DNA from: Catenovulum adriaticum
GTDB lineage: Bacteria; Pseudomonadota; Gammaproteobacteria; Enterobacterales; Alteromonadaceae
NCBI RefSeq assembly: GCF_026725475.1
Contig: NZ_CP109965.1
Span: forward strand, 2,418,001-2,482,000
Direction: 5' to 3'
Length of the DNA: 64,000 nucleotides
The notes under the pieces were generated by a model. The model searched no databases, was not told where the DNA came from, and worked only from the letters and a program-made list of their open reading frames with translations. Shown here one piece after another: positions 33,001-40,773 of this stretch. Both the position numbers and the translations under genes were made by a program. Positions within the stretch are counted from its first letter, which is position 1, and the number at the start of each line of letters is the position of its first letter.

Positions 33001-33201
33001 TTCAACTTCTTCTGGTGCAGCGCCCAAATAAGGCACCTGAATTGAAATAGTATCCAGCGTAATGGTTGGAAATGACTGCTTACGGATTGTAAAAATTGAA
33101 TAAATACCGGCTAATACAATTAAGACTAGCAACAAGTTAGCCGCAACAGGATTACGGGTAAACCAAGCTATAAGACCTTGTTGTGTTTGTTGAGTTGTCA
33201 T
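30088..33201 (-). CDS. RND efflux transporter permease
   Basis: A 1037-residue inner-membrane proton/drug antiporter of the AcrB-type RND family. Twelve membrane helices are expected: the first at residues about 13-35 (NPVAANLLLVLIVLAGIYSI), then a large periplasmic loop, helices 2-6, a second loop and the C-terminal set ending STVITLVLVPSLYLLL. The proton-relay Asp pair is visible in ILGIVVDDAIIIGESVH. Its start overlaps the adaptor gene's stop (TAATG), so they are coupled. No outer-membrane channel gene is adjacent; a TolC-like protein elsewhere is presumed. Substrate cannot be predicted. Confidence 0.93.
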   Translation of the reverse strand: MTTQQTQQGLIAWFTRNPVAANLLLVLIVLAGIYSIFTIRKQSFPTITLDTISIQVPYLGAAPEEVEEGVVLKIEDAVKRIEGIKKITSTSNEGMGSVTIEVAYNYDVLELLNEVKVQVDAIPRLPENTEKPVVYRVKPEQAVLWVQVYGDMSERTMKEYANSIRDEIVLLPGVSAAEVVGARAYEISVEVPETILREHNLSLSYVSEQIQKSSVNLPGGSIKTENGDILLRTTGQAYYADDFAKIVLKTNPDGSRLYLSDIANIRDGFVEYESYSRFNQLDSIGIQVKSVGEQNDLQIAKTVKQFIQDKQQTLPSVVKLKMWGDSSYYLQGRLDLMLNNMMMGAALVFIILSLFLRFRLAIWVIVGLFVSFLGALAMMPATGVSINMISLFAFILVLGIVVDDAIIIGESVHATTQAHGSSIETVIRGAQRVAMPATFGVLTTIVAFAPMLMVSGPSSPIWSSIGVVVMLCLAFSLVESKWILPSHLVGIKVTAKTESMWLPRFRKKVDKKLNHFIEHFYRPFLHLCLTFRYSTLAAFVGVLIVVGGLIGSGVVRFVFFPNLPSDYVQVSLTMEDGTSAELTNKTIGELEKALYQVDQKVQTQSGESLLGNSMAFNTGQTSGMIWAELDRSETRPINGFEAANRWRDAFGEMPGVRSVNFSGSIQGGAGADLAFLFRSDDLAQIDAAASELKEILKGYQGVYDVDDSFSGGKDEIKLSIKPEAQAQGLTLLDLARQVRLAFYGAEAQRIQRDEEEIKVMVRYPKAERTSISNLENMWIRVPSGAQVPFSSVAEYEIGEGYATIQRIDYQRSISVTAKADKALIEPGKVAAEIAEQVIPDILTKYPEVSFELTGASKEEKDAMASLAIGFLFALVVIYALMAIPLKSYSQPLIIMSVIPFGIVGAVIGHVIFGLAMSILSMFGIIALAGVVVNDSLIMVDFVNRARERGLAIKDAVVQAGTERFRAILLTSLTTFFGLIPIVLETSLQAQIVIPMAISLAFGILFSTVITLVLVPSLYLLLNDITQLKSRLAGKAAS

Positions 33202-34370
33202 TAAATCGCCTCGTTTTCGTCAGAAGCGACTCTGACTGCCATACCATTAACCGGATTGCTAACAGGCGAGGTAATCAACTTAGCTTGATTGGTTAAACCT
33301 TTATCTATATATACAAATCCATGTTCACTACGGACAATATGCGGCTTCACCAAATTCAGTTTCATGTTGTCATCTAAAACCATTAATTTTTGTTCAACGG
33401 TCAATAAATTGCGTTCTACTTTAAAAATTTGAGTCATTTGTTTACCAAAAATATCAGCTTCAACAAATTGGCCAAAATGTAATGCTTGTTCATGTGTGTT
33501 CTTTAAATTGTAAGGATCTTGAATTTGAGCCGCAAAATATAGCATTCGACTATCACTATCCACTATACCTTCGCTACGTGTTAATTGGGCCTGCCACCGA
33601 TAGTTATTACTGCCAATTTTAACTTTTATATTGACCTTAGCTGGTGCATTTTTCACTTGTTTAGGGCGCAAATTAGCTAAATAAGTTGAATCTTCCATAC
33701 TAACGGGTAAACGAACTTCTGCCACCTGTGTTGCATAAATTAATCCCACAGAGCTACCCGCTGATAAAAACTGACCCAGTTGCGCATTACGTGTGACGAC
33801 AATTCCATCGTAAGGTGCACGTATTAGCGTACGTTCTAAATTACGTTTGGCTTGCTCTAATTGGGCTTGTGCAAATACGACATTCGCTCGTTCCGTTTCT
33901 AGTTGTGGAATGCGTAGTGCTAGGTCGGTCGCTTTATCAGCCATTTGCTGCCATTCCTGCTTGGCGACTTCACCACGTGCTGTTTCTTCTTTTAATGCCG
34001 CTTTAGCTCTCGCCAACTCTGCTTGAGCCGATTTTACTTGGGTTTGATAATCACTTGCTTCAAGGCTAACCAACACGTCCCCTTTCTCAAAAAATCCGCC
34101 CTCAATAAAAACATCTGCTAACGACACCACTTTGCCGGATACTTGCGCAGTCAATTGAGTTTTTTGGAGTGGAGAAACAACCCCCTGAGATGGTATTTTA
34201 AACTGTAGGTCTTGAGCTGAAACGGTTTGATAGGTAACCAAAATAGGTTTAGCGGCTAACGGTTTTTTATCGGGTTCTGACTTTGATGCCATTAACCCCA
34301 TGACAATAAATATCGCGATTATTAAAAAAACGAGAGGTAGTACAAACTTAAGCTGCTTTTGATTTAACAT
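33201..34370 (-). CDS. RND efflux periplasmic adaptor (membrane fusion protein)
   Basis: A 389-residue HlyD/AcrA-type protein. An N-terminal anchor (LKFVLPLVFLIIAIFIVMGL), a barrel-sandwich/lipoyl half (TQLTAQVSGKVVSLADVFIE), an alpha-helical hairpin rich in Ala, Glu and Lys (about 105-175), the second lipoyl half with TLIRAPYDGIVVTRNAQLGQ, and a beta-barrel domain follow in the standard order. No lipobox; it is held by a membrane helix instead. It links the permease to an outer-membrane channel and is first in the two-gene operon. Confidence 0.92.
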   Translation of the reverse strand: MLNQKQLKFVLPLVFLIIAIFIVMGLMASKSEPDKKPLAAKPILVTYQTVSAQDLQFKIPSQGVVSPLQKTQLTAQVSGKVVSLADVFIEGGFFEKGDVLVSLEASDYQTQVKSAQAELARAKAALKEETARGEVAKQEWQQMADKATDLALRIPQLETERANVVFAQAQLEQAKRNLERTLIRAPYDGIVVTRNAQLGQFLSAGSSVGLIYATQVAEVRLPVSMEDSTYLANLRPKQVKNAPAKVNIKVKIGSNNYRWQAQLTRSEGIVDSDSRMLYFAAQIQDPYNLKNTHEQALHFGQFVEADIFGKQMTQIFKVERNLLTVEQKLMVLDDNMKLNLVKPHIVRSEHGFVYIDKGLTNQAKLITSPVSNPVNGMAVRVASDENEAI

Positions 34371-34847
34371 TTATTTTTATCCGTCATTATTATATTGAGG
34401 GCAACCAATATGATTCTATGCCAAAAATGACAAATTGATAAGCACATCATCAATTTGTTTAAAGGAATGCATTAAGGTGGCAAGTAAAAATTGTAAACAA
34501 ATACAAATAAAAAAAGTCTATTAATTTAAACAAAATAATTTAAACAAGGTTTCAAATTAGCTGCTAGTATCGGTTATAATAGAGCCAGCAAATGAATTAA
34601 AACCCGTTAATCACTTAACCGAGTATTTTTATTTTAGTCATAAAAATTTAGTATTGGTACGGTAATTGTATTGGCCTTGTGTATGTTTATCTTTGTTTTT
34701 AATTTGAGCTGAGAGAAAAATAGGGCATAAATTCACAACAGCCCTAGTGTATTTGATTTTAATATGATTAATTACAGCATTTAGCTTTTTGATTAATTAA
34801 ACCTATTTAATTTTTTGCCTGTCAACCATCAACTTAAGGGATCGAGT
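34371..34847. other. Intergenic, divergent promoters
   Basis: About 480 AT-rich bases between the divergent RND operon and CBM48 gene. A TATAAT-like box occurs at about 34576 (GGTTATAATAG), but no ORF, RNA gene or clear operator is seen. Confidence 0.4.
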
Positions 34848-35165
34848 ATGAGCCTGAAAAAGCAATACCTTAAATCAAAACCTGTCTGTAAAGTCACTTT
34901 CCGACTCACTGCTGAACAAGCTCAAAAAGCTGATAACGTATGTGTCGTTGGCGACTTTAACGAATGGGATCACAAAGCAAGCCCAATGAAAAAATTAAAA
35001 AATGGCGACTTTACGCTCAACGTTAACTTAGATGCTGGCGAGTCGTACCAATTTAAATATTTACTGGACGGCGAAACCTGGGAGAATGATTGGGATGCCG
35101 ATAATTATGCACCATCGCCTATAGGTGGCGCAGATAACTCAGTTGTTGAATGTTTAAATAGTTAA
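34848..35165 (+). CDS. Single-domain CBM48 (isoamylase early-set) protein
   Basis: A 105-residue protein that is essentially one carbohydrate-binding module 48 / AMPK-beta-type domain. CVVGDFNEWDHKASPMKKL and FTLNVNLDAGESYQFKYLLD carry the conserved glycan-binding Trp and the beta-sandwich signature, then GETWENDWDADNYAP. These domains bind glycogen or alpha-glucans; stand-alone versions are common in marine bacteria and their role is unclear. The start at 34848 has AAGGGATCGAG upstream; an upstream in-frame start at 34815 lacks a ribosome site. No signal peptide, so cytoplasmic. Confidence 0.85.
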   Translation: MSLKKQYLKSKPVCKVTFRLTAEQAQKADNVCVVGDFNEWDHKASPMKKLKNGDFTLNVNLDAGESYQFKYLLDGETWENDWDADNYAPSPIGGADNSVVECLNS

Positions 35166-35464
35166 GTTTACTTGCACTGTTTTTTTACCCCAACTTGCGT
35201 AATTAACAAATAGGGTTTGTTGTAACTTGCTGCAATAAAATGCAAACAAGCCCTAATCTCTTCTCAAGTGCCAAATAGTTTAAGCGCACCATTAATTTTA
35301 ATCCATCTGCATTCGCGTATTGCAATCAAAGTAAAATCAGCTTTAAAATGTGATTTTGTTTGAAGCAAATAGCTATTAGTTATAACAAAAAAGCACTTCT
35401 GTTTACCCTATATCGGTATAAGCTAAACAAGATATCAATCTTGTTATAATAATAAGGACTGAGT

Positions 35465-36430
35465 ATGAACTTCTTTGATGATAATTCTCTTTCAATCGGT
35501 AAAACTCCGCTTGTAAAATTAAACCGAGTTAGCTCTGGTAATGTATATGCAAAAGTAGAATCTCGTAACCCAAGTTTTAGCGTAAAATGTCGCATTGGCG
35601 CAAATATGATCTGGGATGCAGAGAAAAAAGGTTTATTAACCCAAGGCAAAGAAATTGTAGAGCCAACTAGTGGTAACACAGGTATTGCGTTAGCATTTGT
35701 AGCAGCTTCACGAGGCTATAAGTTAACCTTAACTATGCCTGCAACTATGAGCTTAGAACGTCGAAAATTATTGAAAGCGTTAGGCGCAAACATTGTGCTA
35801 ACCGAAGGCCCTAAAGGCATGAAAGGTGCGGTAGCAAAAGCGGAAGAAATCCGTGATGCTGATCCTGAAAAATATATTTTACTACAGCAATTTGAAAACC
35901 CGGCTAACCCTGAAATTCACGAGCAAACAACAGGTCCTGAAATTTGGCAAGATACTGACGGCAACATTGATATTTTTGTTTCAGGCGTTGGCACCGGCGG
36001 TACTATCACGGGTGTTACGCGTTATATCAAACAAACGAAAGGTAAAGCGATTCAGTCAGTAGCGGTTGAACCAACAGATTCTCCGGTTATTGCGCAAGCT
36101 ATGGCTGGTCAAGAATTAACGCCTGGCCCACATAAAATTCAGGGAATTGGCGCAGGCTTTATTCCTGGCAATTTAGATTTATCTTTAGTTGATTCAGTAG
36201 AAGCCGTATCCAATGAAGATTCAATGGCAATGGCACATCGCCTAATGAAAGAAGAAGGCATTCTAGCGGGCATATCTTCAGGTGCTGCGGTTGTGGCAGC
36301 TGCTCGTTTAGCTGAAAAGCCAGAAAACAAAGACAAAAATATTGTTGTTATTTTACCAAGTTCGGCTGAGCGATATTTAAGCAGCCCATTATTTGCTGAA
36401 GTATTCAGCGACGCAGAACTAGTTCAATAA
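35465..36430 (+). CDS. cysK: Cysteine synthase A
   Basis: A 321-residue O-acetylserine sulfhydrylase. It replaces the acetyl group of O-acetylserine with sulfide using PLP. The PLP Lys lies in NPSFSVKCRIGANMIW; PTSGNTGIALAFVAASRGYK binds substrate; GVGTGGTITGVTRYI holds the PLP phosphate; SSGAAVVAAARL lies near the end. SVKCRIG and the length are typical of CysK rather than CysM. Ribosome site AAGGA is in front of the ATG. A terminator follows. It is monocistronic. Confidence 0.95.
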   Translation: MNFFDDNSLSIGKTPLVKLNRVSSGNVYAKVESRNPSFSVKCRIGANMIWDAEKKGLLTQGKEIVEPTSGNTGIALAFVAASRGYKLTLTMPATMSLERRKLLKALGANIVLTEGPKGMKGAVAKAEEIRDADPEKYILLQQFENPANPEIHEQTTGPEIWQDTDGNIDIFVSGVGTGGTITGVTRYIKQTKGKAIQSVAVEPTDSPVIAQAMAGQELTPGPHKIQGIGAGFIPGNLDLSLVDSVEAVSNEDSMAMAHRLMKEEGILAGISSGAAVVAAARLAEKPENKDKNIVVILPSSAERYLSSPLFAEVFSDAELVQ

Positions 36431-36448
36431 TAATCACGATTATTTTTC

Positions 36449-36482
36449 AATAAGTAGCTTATCGAACGGTCAGCTACTTATT
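36449..36482 (+). terminator. Terminator after cysK
   Basis: AATAAGTAGCT and AGCTACTTATT pair with a 12-base loop, followed by GTTTTAT, 19 bases past the cysK stop. Confidence 0.8.
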
Positions 36483-36644
36483 GTTTTATCTAGTCTTAAA
36501 AAAACGCGAAAAAACCAAATACTACCTTCCCCTGTTTTTCTTAAAACGTGTTAAACTCAATAAATCTAGTTGTTACTTTAGCGTCAAGTACGCTATTGAT
36601 TTGCACAATAATTTAGTTCGATCAACAAGCCTAAAAGACACCCT

Positions 36645-37091
36645 ATGTTAAACATCAACTCTTTGCTTAAAGTAAGCCTAATAAGTGGTTTATTTTTTTT
36701 CTTACAAGCATGCGGACAAAACCAGACATTTACACAGGAACCCGGTGAAATTGCGATAGCGTTTTTTGAAGCAATTTATAATCAACAAGATTTAGAAGCC
36801 GCAGCCGATCTAGCAACCCCCCAATATAGCCGAATTTTAAAAAGCTACTATACTGTGGAAAGAGTTCAGAAAGTCTTGTTTAATCGTCGCTACGATAGCG
36901 TAGAAATAGAAGAAGATCGTAACTTATCTGGGATTTCATTTACTAAATCTCAGGCAAAGAAAGCTTACGTCACGCTCATGCTTGACGGTACCTTTAACGG
37001 CGACCGATTTAGAGACTTAAAACAAGTTGTCATGCAAAAGCAACGTGGTAAATGGCGAGTCGATAAACTAAAAGCAGATGTCTATCGATAA
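36645..37091 (+). CDS. Lipoprotein with NTF2/DUF4878-like domain
   Basis: A 148-residue protein with a lipoprotein signal: SLISGLFFFLQACGQ, lipobox LQAC, Cys about residue 23. The mature part starts with PGEIAIAFFEAIYNQQDLEA, the opening helix of NTF2-like or DUF4878-type domains, and ends VVMQKQRGKWRVDKLKADVY, the closing strand of the same fold. It is likely a small outer-membrane lipoprotein; function unknown. Its neighbour 38 bases downstream is also exported, so they may be co-transcribed. Confidence 0.72.
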   Translation: MLNINSLLKVSLISGLFFFLQACGQNQTFTQEPGEIAIAFFEAIYNQQDLEAAADLATPQYSRILKSYYTVERVQKVLFNRRYDSVEIEEDRNLSGISFTKSQAKKAYVTLMLDGTFNGDRFRDLKQVVMQKQRGKWRVDKLKADVYR

Positions 37092-37128
37092 TCGATGTTT
37101 ACTGCTAATGAGTTAGGGTTAGCATTAT

Positions 37129-38097
37129 ATGCATCAATGTATTCATCAAAAAGTTCAGTTAAAAAAAGCCACCGTTCACAATAACATTTTTAAATATAAC
37201 CTAATATTATTGATAACCTTATGTGTAACTCCTTTTATCAGCAATGCGGCAAACGCTGATAAAGAAATTTTCACGTATATGGCACCCAATGGTATTAACG
37301 ATACCCGCTACCTCTACGAAAAACAATTATTAACACTTGCACTTGATTTAACCAAAGCCAAATATGGTGATTATAAATTGCTACCTAGCCAGCCTAATAT
37401 TAGTGTTAAGCAAACTGAATTATTAGCAAAAAATGGGCATTTTAAAAATTTCTTTTTTAAATTTTCCTATTCTGATGCGCTTGCCAATAAGCTACTCGCG
37501 ATTCCTTTTCCCATTGATCGAGGTATTGCAGGCTACCGAGTCTCACTTATCGCTCAGAGTAACCAAGCGCTCCTAAAAAACGTTAAAAATATACGTCAAT
37601 TAAAAAATAAAACGATAGTACAAGGCGTTGGCTGGCTTGATTCAAATATCTTAAGTGCAAATGGCTTATCGGTATTTACAATTGCTAAATACAACAAAAT
37701 GTTTGAAATGATTGCCAATGAACGCGCCGAACTTTTTTTCAGAGGCATTAACGAATGGCTAAATGAATATAAAATAATGCAAACGCACCAACCCAATATC
37801 AGTTACGATAAACATATTGCATTGCATTATGCGCTGCCCCGCTTCTTTTTTACCAGCCAAAACAATACTAAAAATGCAAAACGAGTCCAGCAAGGTTTAC
37901 TAAAAGCTTATCAAACAGGTCAGCTGCAAACCTTGTGGCGAAGTCATTATGCTAAAAGTATTCAAGCTAGCCAGTTAAGTACAAGACACCTAATAAAACT
38001 AAAAAATCCGTATATCAAAAATTTAGGTACGCAACATCAACAATATAATTTTACAATGCAAGAACTAAAAAAAATTGAAAATTCGAACTTAAAATAG
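37129..38097 (+). CDS. Periplasmic solute-binding-like protein
   Basis: A 322-residue exported protein. An N-terminal basic stretch and IFKYNLILLITLCVTPFI form a signal peptide, cleaved near SNAANA. The rest resembles a type II periplasmic binding fold of the amino-acid-transporter kind: IFTYMAPNGINDTRYLYEKQ, LLAIPFPIDRGIAGYRVSLI, then NIRQLKNKTIVQGVGWLDS, the typical hinge sentence, and RAELFFRGINEWL. No transporter genes are beside it, so it may be an orphan sensor-like or degenerate binding protein. Ligand unknown. The first ATG is used; a later start is possible. Confidence 0.65.
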   Translation: MHQCIHQKVQLKKATVHNNIFKYNLILLITLCVTPFISNAANADKEIFTYMAPNGINDTRYLYEKQLLTLALDLTKAKYGDYKLLPSQPNISVKQTELLAKNGHFKNFFFKFSYSDALANKLLAIPFPIDRGIAGYRVSLIAQSNQALLKNVKNIRQLKNKTIVQGVGWLDSNILSANGLSVFTIAKYNKMFEMIANERAELFFRGINEWLNEYKIMQTHQPNISYDKHIALHYALPRFFFTSQNNTKNAKRVQQGLLKAYQTGQLQTLWRSHYAKSIQASQLSTRHLIKLKNPYIKNLGTQHQQYNFTMQELKKIENSNLK

Positions 38098-38112
38098 AAG
38101 AGTACGCTAAGA

Positions 38113-39891
38113 TTAATAACCTAGTGCTAGCCCTTCACGTCGTGGGTCAGCTGCGCCTTGCCAACCGTTATTAGATTTCCAAATCGCATGCAAACCGCTA
38201 TTTAATTCTCTAACTTCGACTTTATGCCCTAAGTTTTTAAAATAAGCAGCTTGTTCACTTAAATTGGTATTAGCTTCTAACGAGGTTTTACCATTTAAAT
38301 TGGTCACTTTGGCTAAATTAATCGCCTGCTGAATGGATAAATTCCAGTCTAATTTTGCAATTAAGGTTTGTGCAACATAATCAATAATACGAGAGCCGCC
38401 TGGCGAACCTAACAAACCAACTAGTTCATTGTTCTGGAATACCATAGTCGGTGCCATCGAGCTACGAGGTCTTTTGTTAGCGGTGACTCTGTTAGCCACT
38501 CGTTCGCCATTTTTGTAAGGCGAAAAAGAAAAATCAGTTAATTGATTGTTTAGTAAAAAGCCTTCGACCATTACCGTTGAACCAAAGGCCATTTCAATAC
38601 TAGTTGTCATTGAAACAGCATTCCCCCATTTATCAACGATACTAATATGAGAGGTACTTGGCTGAGTTAAATTAGCTGACTCCACAGCGGTTATCGAATT
38701 AATTTGACCCGCTTTAGCTATGCCTAAATCTTTATATTGATCAATCAATGCCGTCCTTTTTTCAAGATAATCAGCAGACAATAAAGATTCAACAGGCACT
38801 GTCACAAAATCACTATCTGCAAGATAAGCATTTCTATCAGCATAGGCTAATTTGGAGGCTTGGGTAAATAAGTGCAAGGCTTGCGGCGCGTTGGCAGAAT
38901 ACTGAGCTAAATCATAAGGCGCTAATAACTTTAAAATTTGCAAGACAGTAAATCCACCAGAACTAGGGGGACCAAAGCCACAAATTTGACTGGTTTTATA
39001 TTCACCACAAATAGGCTGCCTTAACTTTGCTTGGTAGCGCTTTAAATCGGATAAAGTCAATTGACCTGGGGCTATTGGGCTTTGCTGCACCGCATTAACT
39101 ATTTTTTCAGCAAGCTCGCCTTGATAAAAGTACTGCGAACCTTGTTTTGCAATTTGCTTAAACTGTGCCGCTAACGCTGGATTTTTTTTAAGCATTCCTG
39201 CTTTTAAACCTTGCCCATTCGGATAAAAATACTGGCTTGCTTGCGGCATTTTTTTTAAGCCTGGATTTAACGCTCGTTGAATTAATTGTTCAAGCCGAGG
39301 TGACACAACAAACCCTTGCTCACTTAAGTGAATTGCATCATCAAATAAAGCCTGCCAGTTAAGCTTACCCCATTTTTTTTGGCCAAGCTCTAATGCAGCC
39401 AATACTCCCGGCACGCCAACAGAGCGCCCTCCAACAACCGCTTCATGCCAGCTAATGGCTTTTCCATTTTCAAAAAATAAAGATTCAGTTGCACTGTTTG
39501 GTGCTGTTTCTCGGCCATCCACCGCAAATAATTTTTGCGTTTGTTGATCCCAATACAAAATAAAGGCACCGCCACCAATCCCGGATGATTGAGGCTCAAC
39601 TAAAGTTAAAACAGCTTGAATAGCAACAGCTGCGTCAAAAGCACTCCCTCCATTTTTTAATACTTTTAAACCAACTTTAGTTGCGTATGGGTTGGCACTG
39701 CTAACCATTGCCTGAGATGCTGTTACCAGTTTTTGCTCAGTTAACCCAGTGGCAGCTTCTGGGTCTCGTGCTTCGCGCTGTGTGAATTCGGGTGCTAACT
39801 GAGTATCAGTTACTTTTGGGTTCGAACAGGCTGAATTTAATAATAAAATACCAAAGCAACTGGCTAACTTAAAAAATTTAAAAAAATACAT
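38113..39891 (-). CDS. ggt: Gamma-glutamyltransferase (lipoprotein form)
   Basis: About 592 residues from the ATG at 39891 (MYFFKFFKLASCFGILLLNS); the upstream in-frame start at 39939 would spoil the signal. A lipobox LNSAC predicts a lipid anchor, unlike soluble E. coli Ggt. The enzyme cleaves glutathione's gamma-glutamyl bond. Motifs: GGSAFDAAVAIQAVLTLVEP, SGIGGGAFILYW, and the autocleavage site QPSTSHISIVDKWGNAVSMT, whose Thr becomes the nucleophile of the small subunit. Near the end, RSSMAPTMVFQNNELVGLLG and GSPGGSRIIDYV are typical. All catalytic parts are intact. Divergent from the rhombosortase gene. Confidence 0.92.
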   Translation of the reverse strand: MYFFKFFKLASCFGILLLNSACSNPKVTDTQLAPEFTQREARDPEAATGLTEQKLVTASQAMVSSANPYATKVGLKVLKNGGSAFDAAVAIQAVLTLVEPQSSGIGGGAFILYWDQQTQKLFAVDGRETAPNSATESLFFENGKAISWHEAVVGGRSVGVPGVLAALELGQKKWGKLNWQALFDDAIHLSEQGFVVSPRLEQLIQRALNPGLKKMPQASQYFYPNGQGLKAGMLKKNPALAAQFKQIAKQGSQYFYQGELAEKIVNAVQQSPIAPGQLTLSDLKRYQAKLRQPICGEYKTSQICGFGPPSSGGFTVLQILKLLAPYDLAQYSANAPQALHLFTQASKLAYADRNAYLADSDFVTVPVESLLSADYLEKRTALIDQYKDLGIAKAGQINSITAVESANLTQPSTSHISIVDKWGNAVSMTTSIEMAFGSTVMVEGFLLNNQLTDFSFSPYKNGERVANRVTANKRPRSSMAPTMVFQNNELVGLLGSPGGSRIIDYVAQTLIAKLDWNLSIQQAINLAKVTNLNGKTSLEANTNLSEQAAYFKNLGHKVEVRELNSGLHAIWKSNNGWQGAADPRREGLALGY

Positions 39892-40016
39892 GATAAACTC
39901 AAATACGGCGATGATGAAAACAGAAAGACAGAGTAACAAATAAAACAGACAAAGTTGAGATTAACAAAGTATTGCCGTTATACTCGGTTACCCAATATCG
40001 ATTATCAAATAATAGA

Positions 40017-40652
40017 ATGCTCAACATGCCTGTTATTCAAGCGCCCAAATTTATATCACAGCTACCCTGGTCGAAATTTCCACTGATTTTAACTTGGCTT
40101 TGTATCTTATGTTTGATTCAGGGTGCGCACTATTTATCTCAAACGTTTTTCCAGCAAACCTGGCTAGAATATCAAGTTACTCATGGTCAGCTCACTCAAT
40201 TTTGGCAGCCCGTTACCGGCCACCTAGTGCATAGCAATTTAAATCATTTATTAATGAATATGGCTGGTTTACTCACACTATGGAGTTTGCACGGCCAATA
40301 TTATAAAACTAAAACTTTTAATTATTTAGTTTTCAGCAGCAGTTTATTTATTTCAGGCTATTTATTTTTATTTAGTGATATTGATGTTTACGTTGGGTTC
40401 TCTGGCGTGTTACACACATTAGTCGTTTGGGGCGCATTAATCGATATAAAACAAAAAGAAAGCACAGGCTACATACTATTATTAGCGGTTACTGGCAAGC
40501 TTGTTTGGGAGCAAATATCAGGCGCCAGCGATTCAACAGTGGAGCTAATAGGTATGCAAGTGGCCACACTAGCGCATTTAGCAGGTGCTATATTTGCTTT
40601 ATTATTCTTTGTATTCGCGCCTGTATTTAAAAGCCGCCCCAAATTTATTTAA
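40017..40652 (+). CDS. rrtA: Rhombosortase, rhomboid-type intramembrane protease
   Basis: About 211 residues from ATG 40017 (an upstream in-frame start at 39972 is possible). Rhomboid fold with about six helices: first helix FPLILTWLCILCLIQGAHYL; then HLVHSNLNHLLMNMAGLLTL with the HxxxN-type motif; the catalytic Ser in GFSGVLHTLVVWGAL (GxSG); and a final helix with the catalytic His in LAHLAGAIFALLFF. The small size and GFSGVLH match rhombosortase, the presumed processing enzyme of GlyGly-CTERM proteins. No GlyGly-CTERM substrate was seen in this window. The gene stands alone. Confidence 0.82.
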   Translation: MLNMPVIQAPKFISQLPWSKFPLILTWLCILCLIQGAHYLSQTFFQQTWLEYQVTHGQLTQFWQPVTGHLVHSNLNHLLMNMAGLLTLWSLHGQYYKTKTFNYLVFSSSLFISGYLFLFSDIDVYVGFSGVLHTLVVWGALIDIKQKESTGYILLLAVTGKLVWEQISGASDSTVELIGMQVATLAHLAGAIFALLFFVFAPVFKSRPKFI

Positions 40653-40725
40653 CCTCTACTTGGGTGAAAGTGTATTTAACTTTATAGCTCTTCATGGTTT
40701 CTAACGATATTTTTTTGCTTTGTGT

Positions 40726-40773
40726 CCGTGAAAAAGGTCGTTTGAAACATATTCATTAAACCGAGTTGGGGTT
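40726..40773 (+). repeat. 47-bp dispersed repeat, copy B
   Basis: Second copy of the repeat at 26556-26602, reading CCGTGAAAAAGGTCGTTTGA then ACATATTCATTAAACCGAGT. It ends at the tyrR stop codon. Confidence 0.85.
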
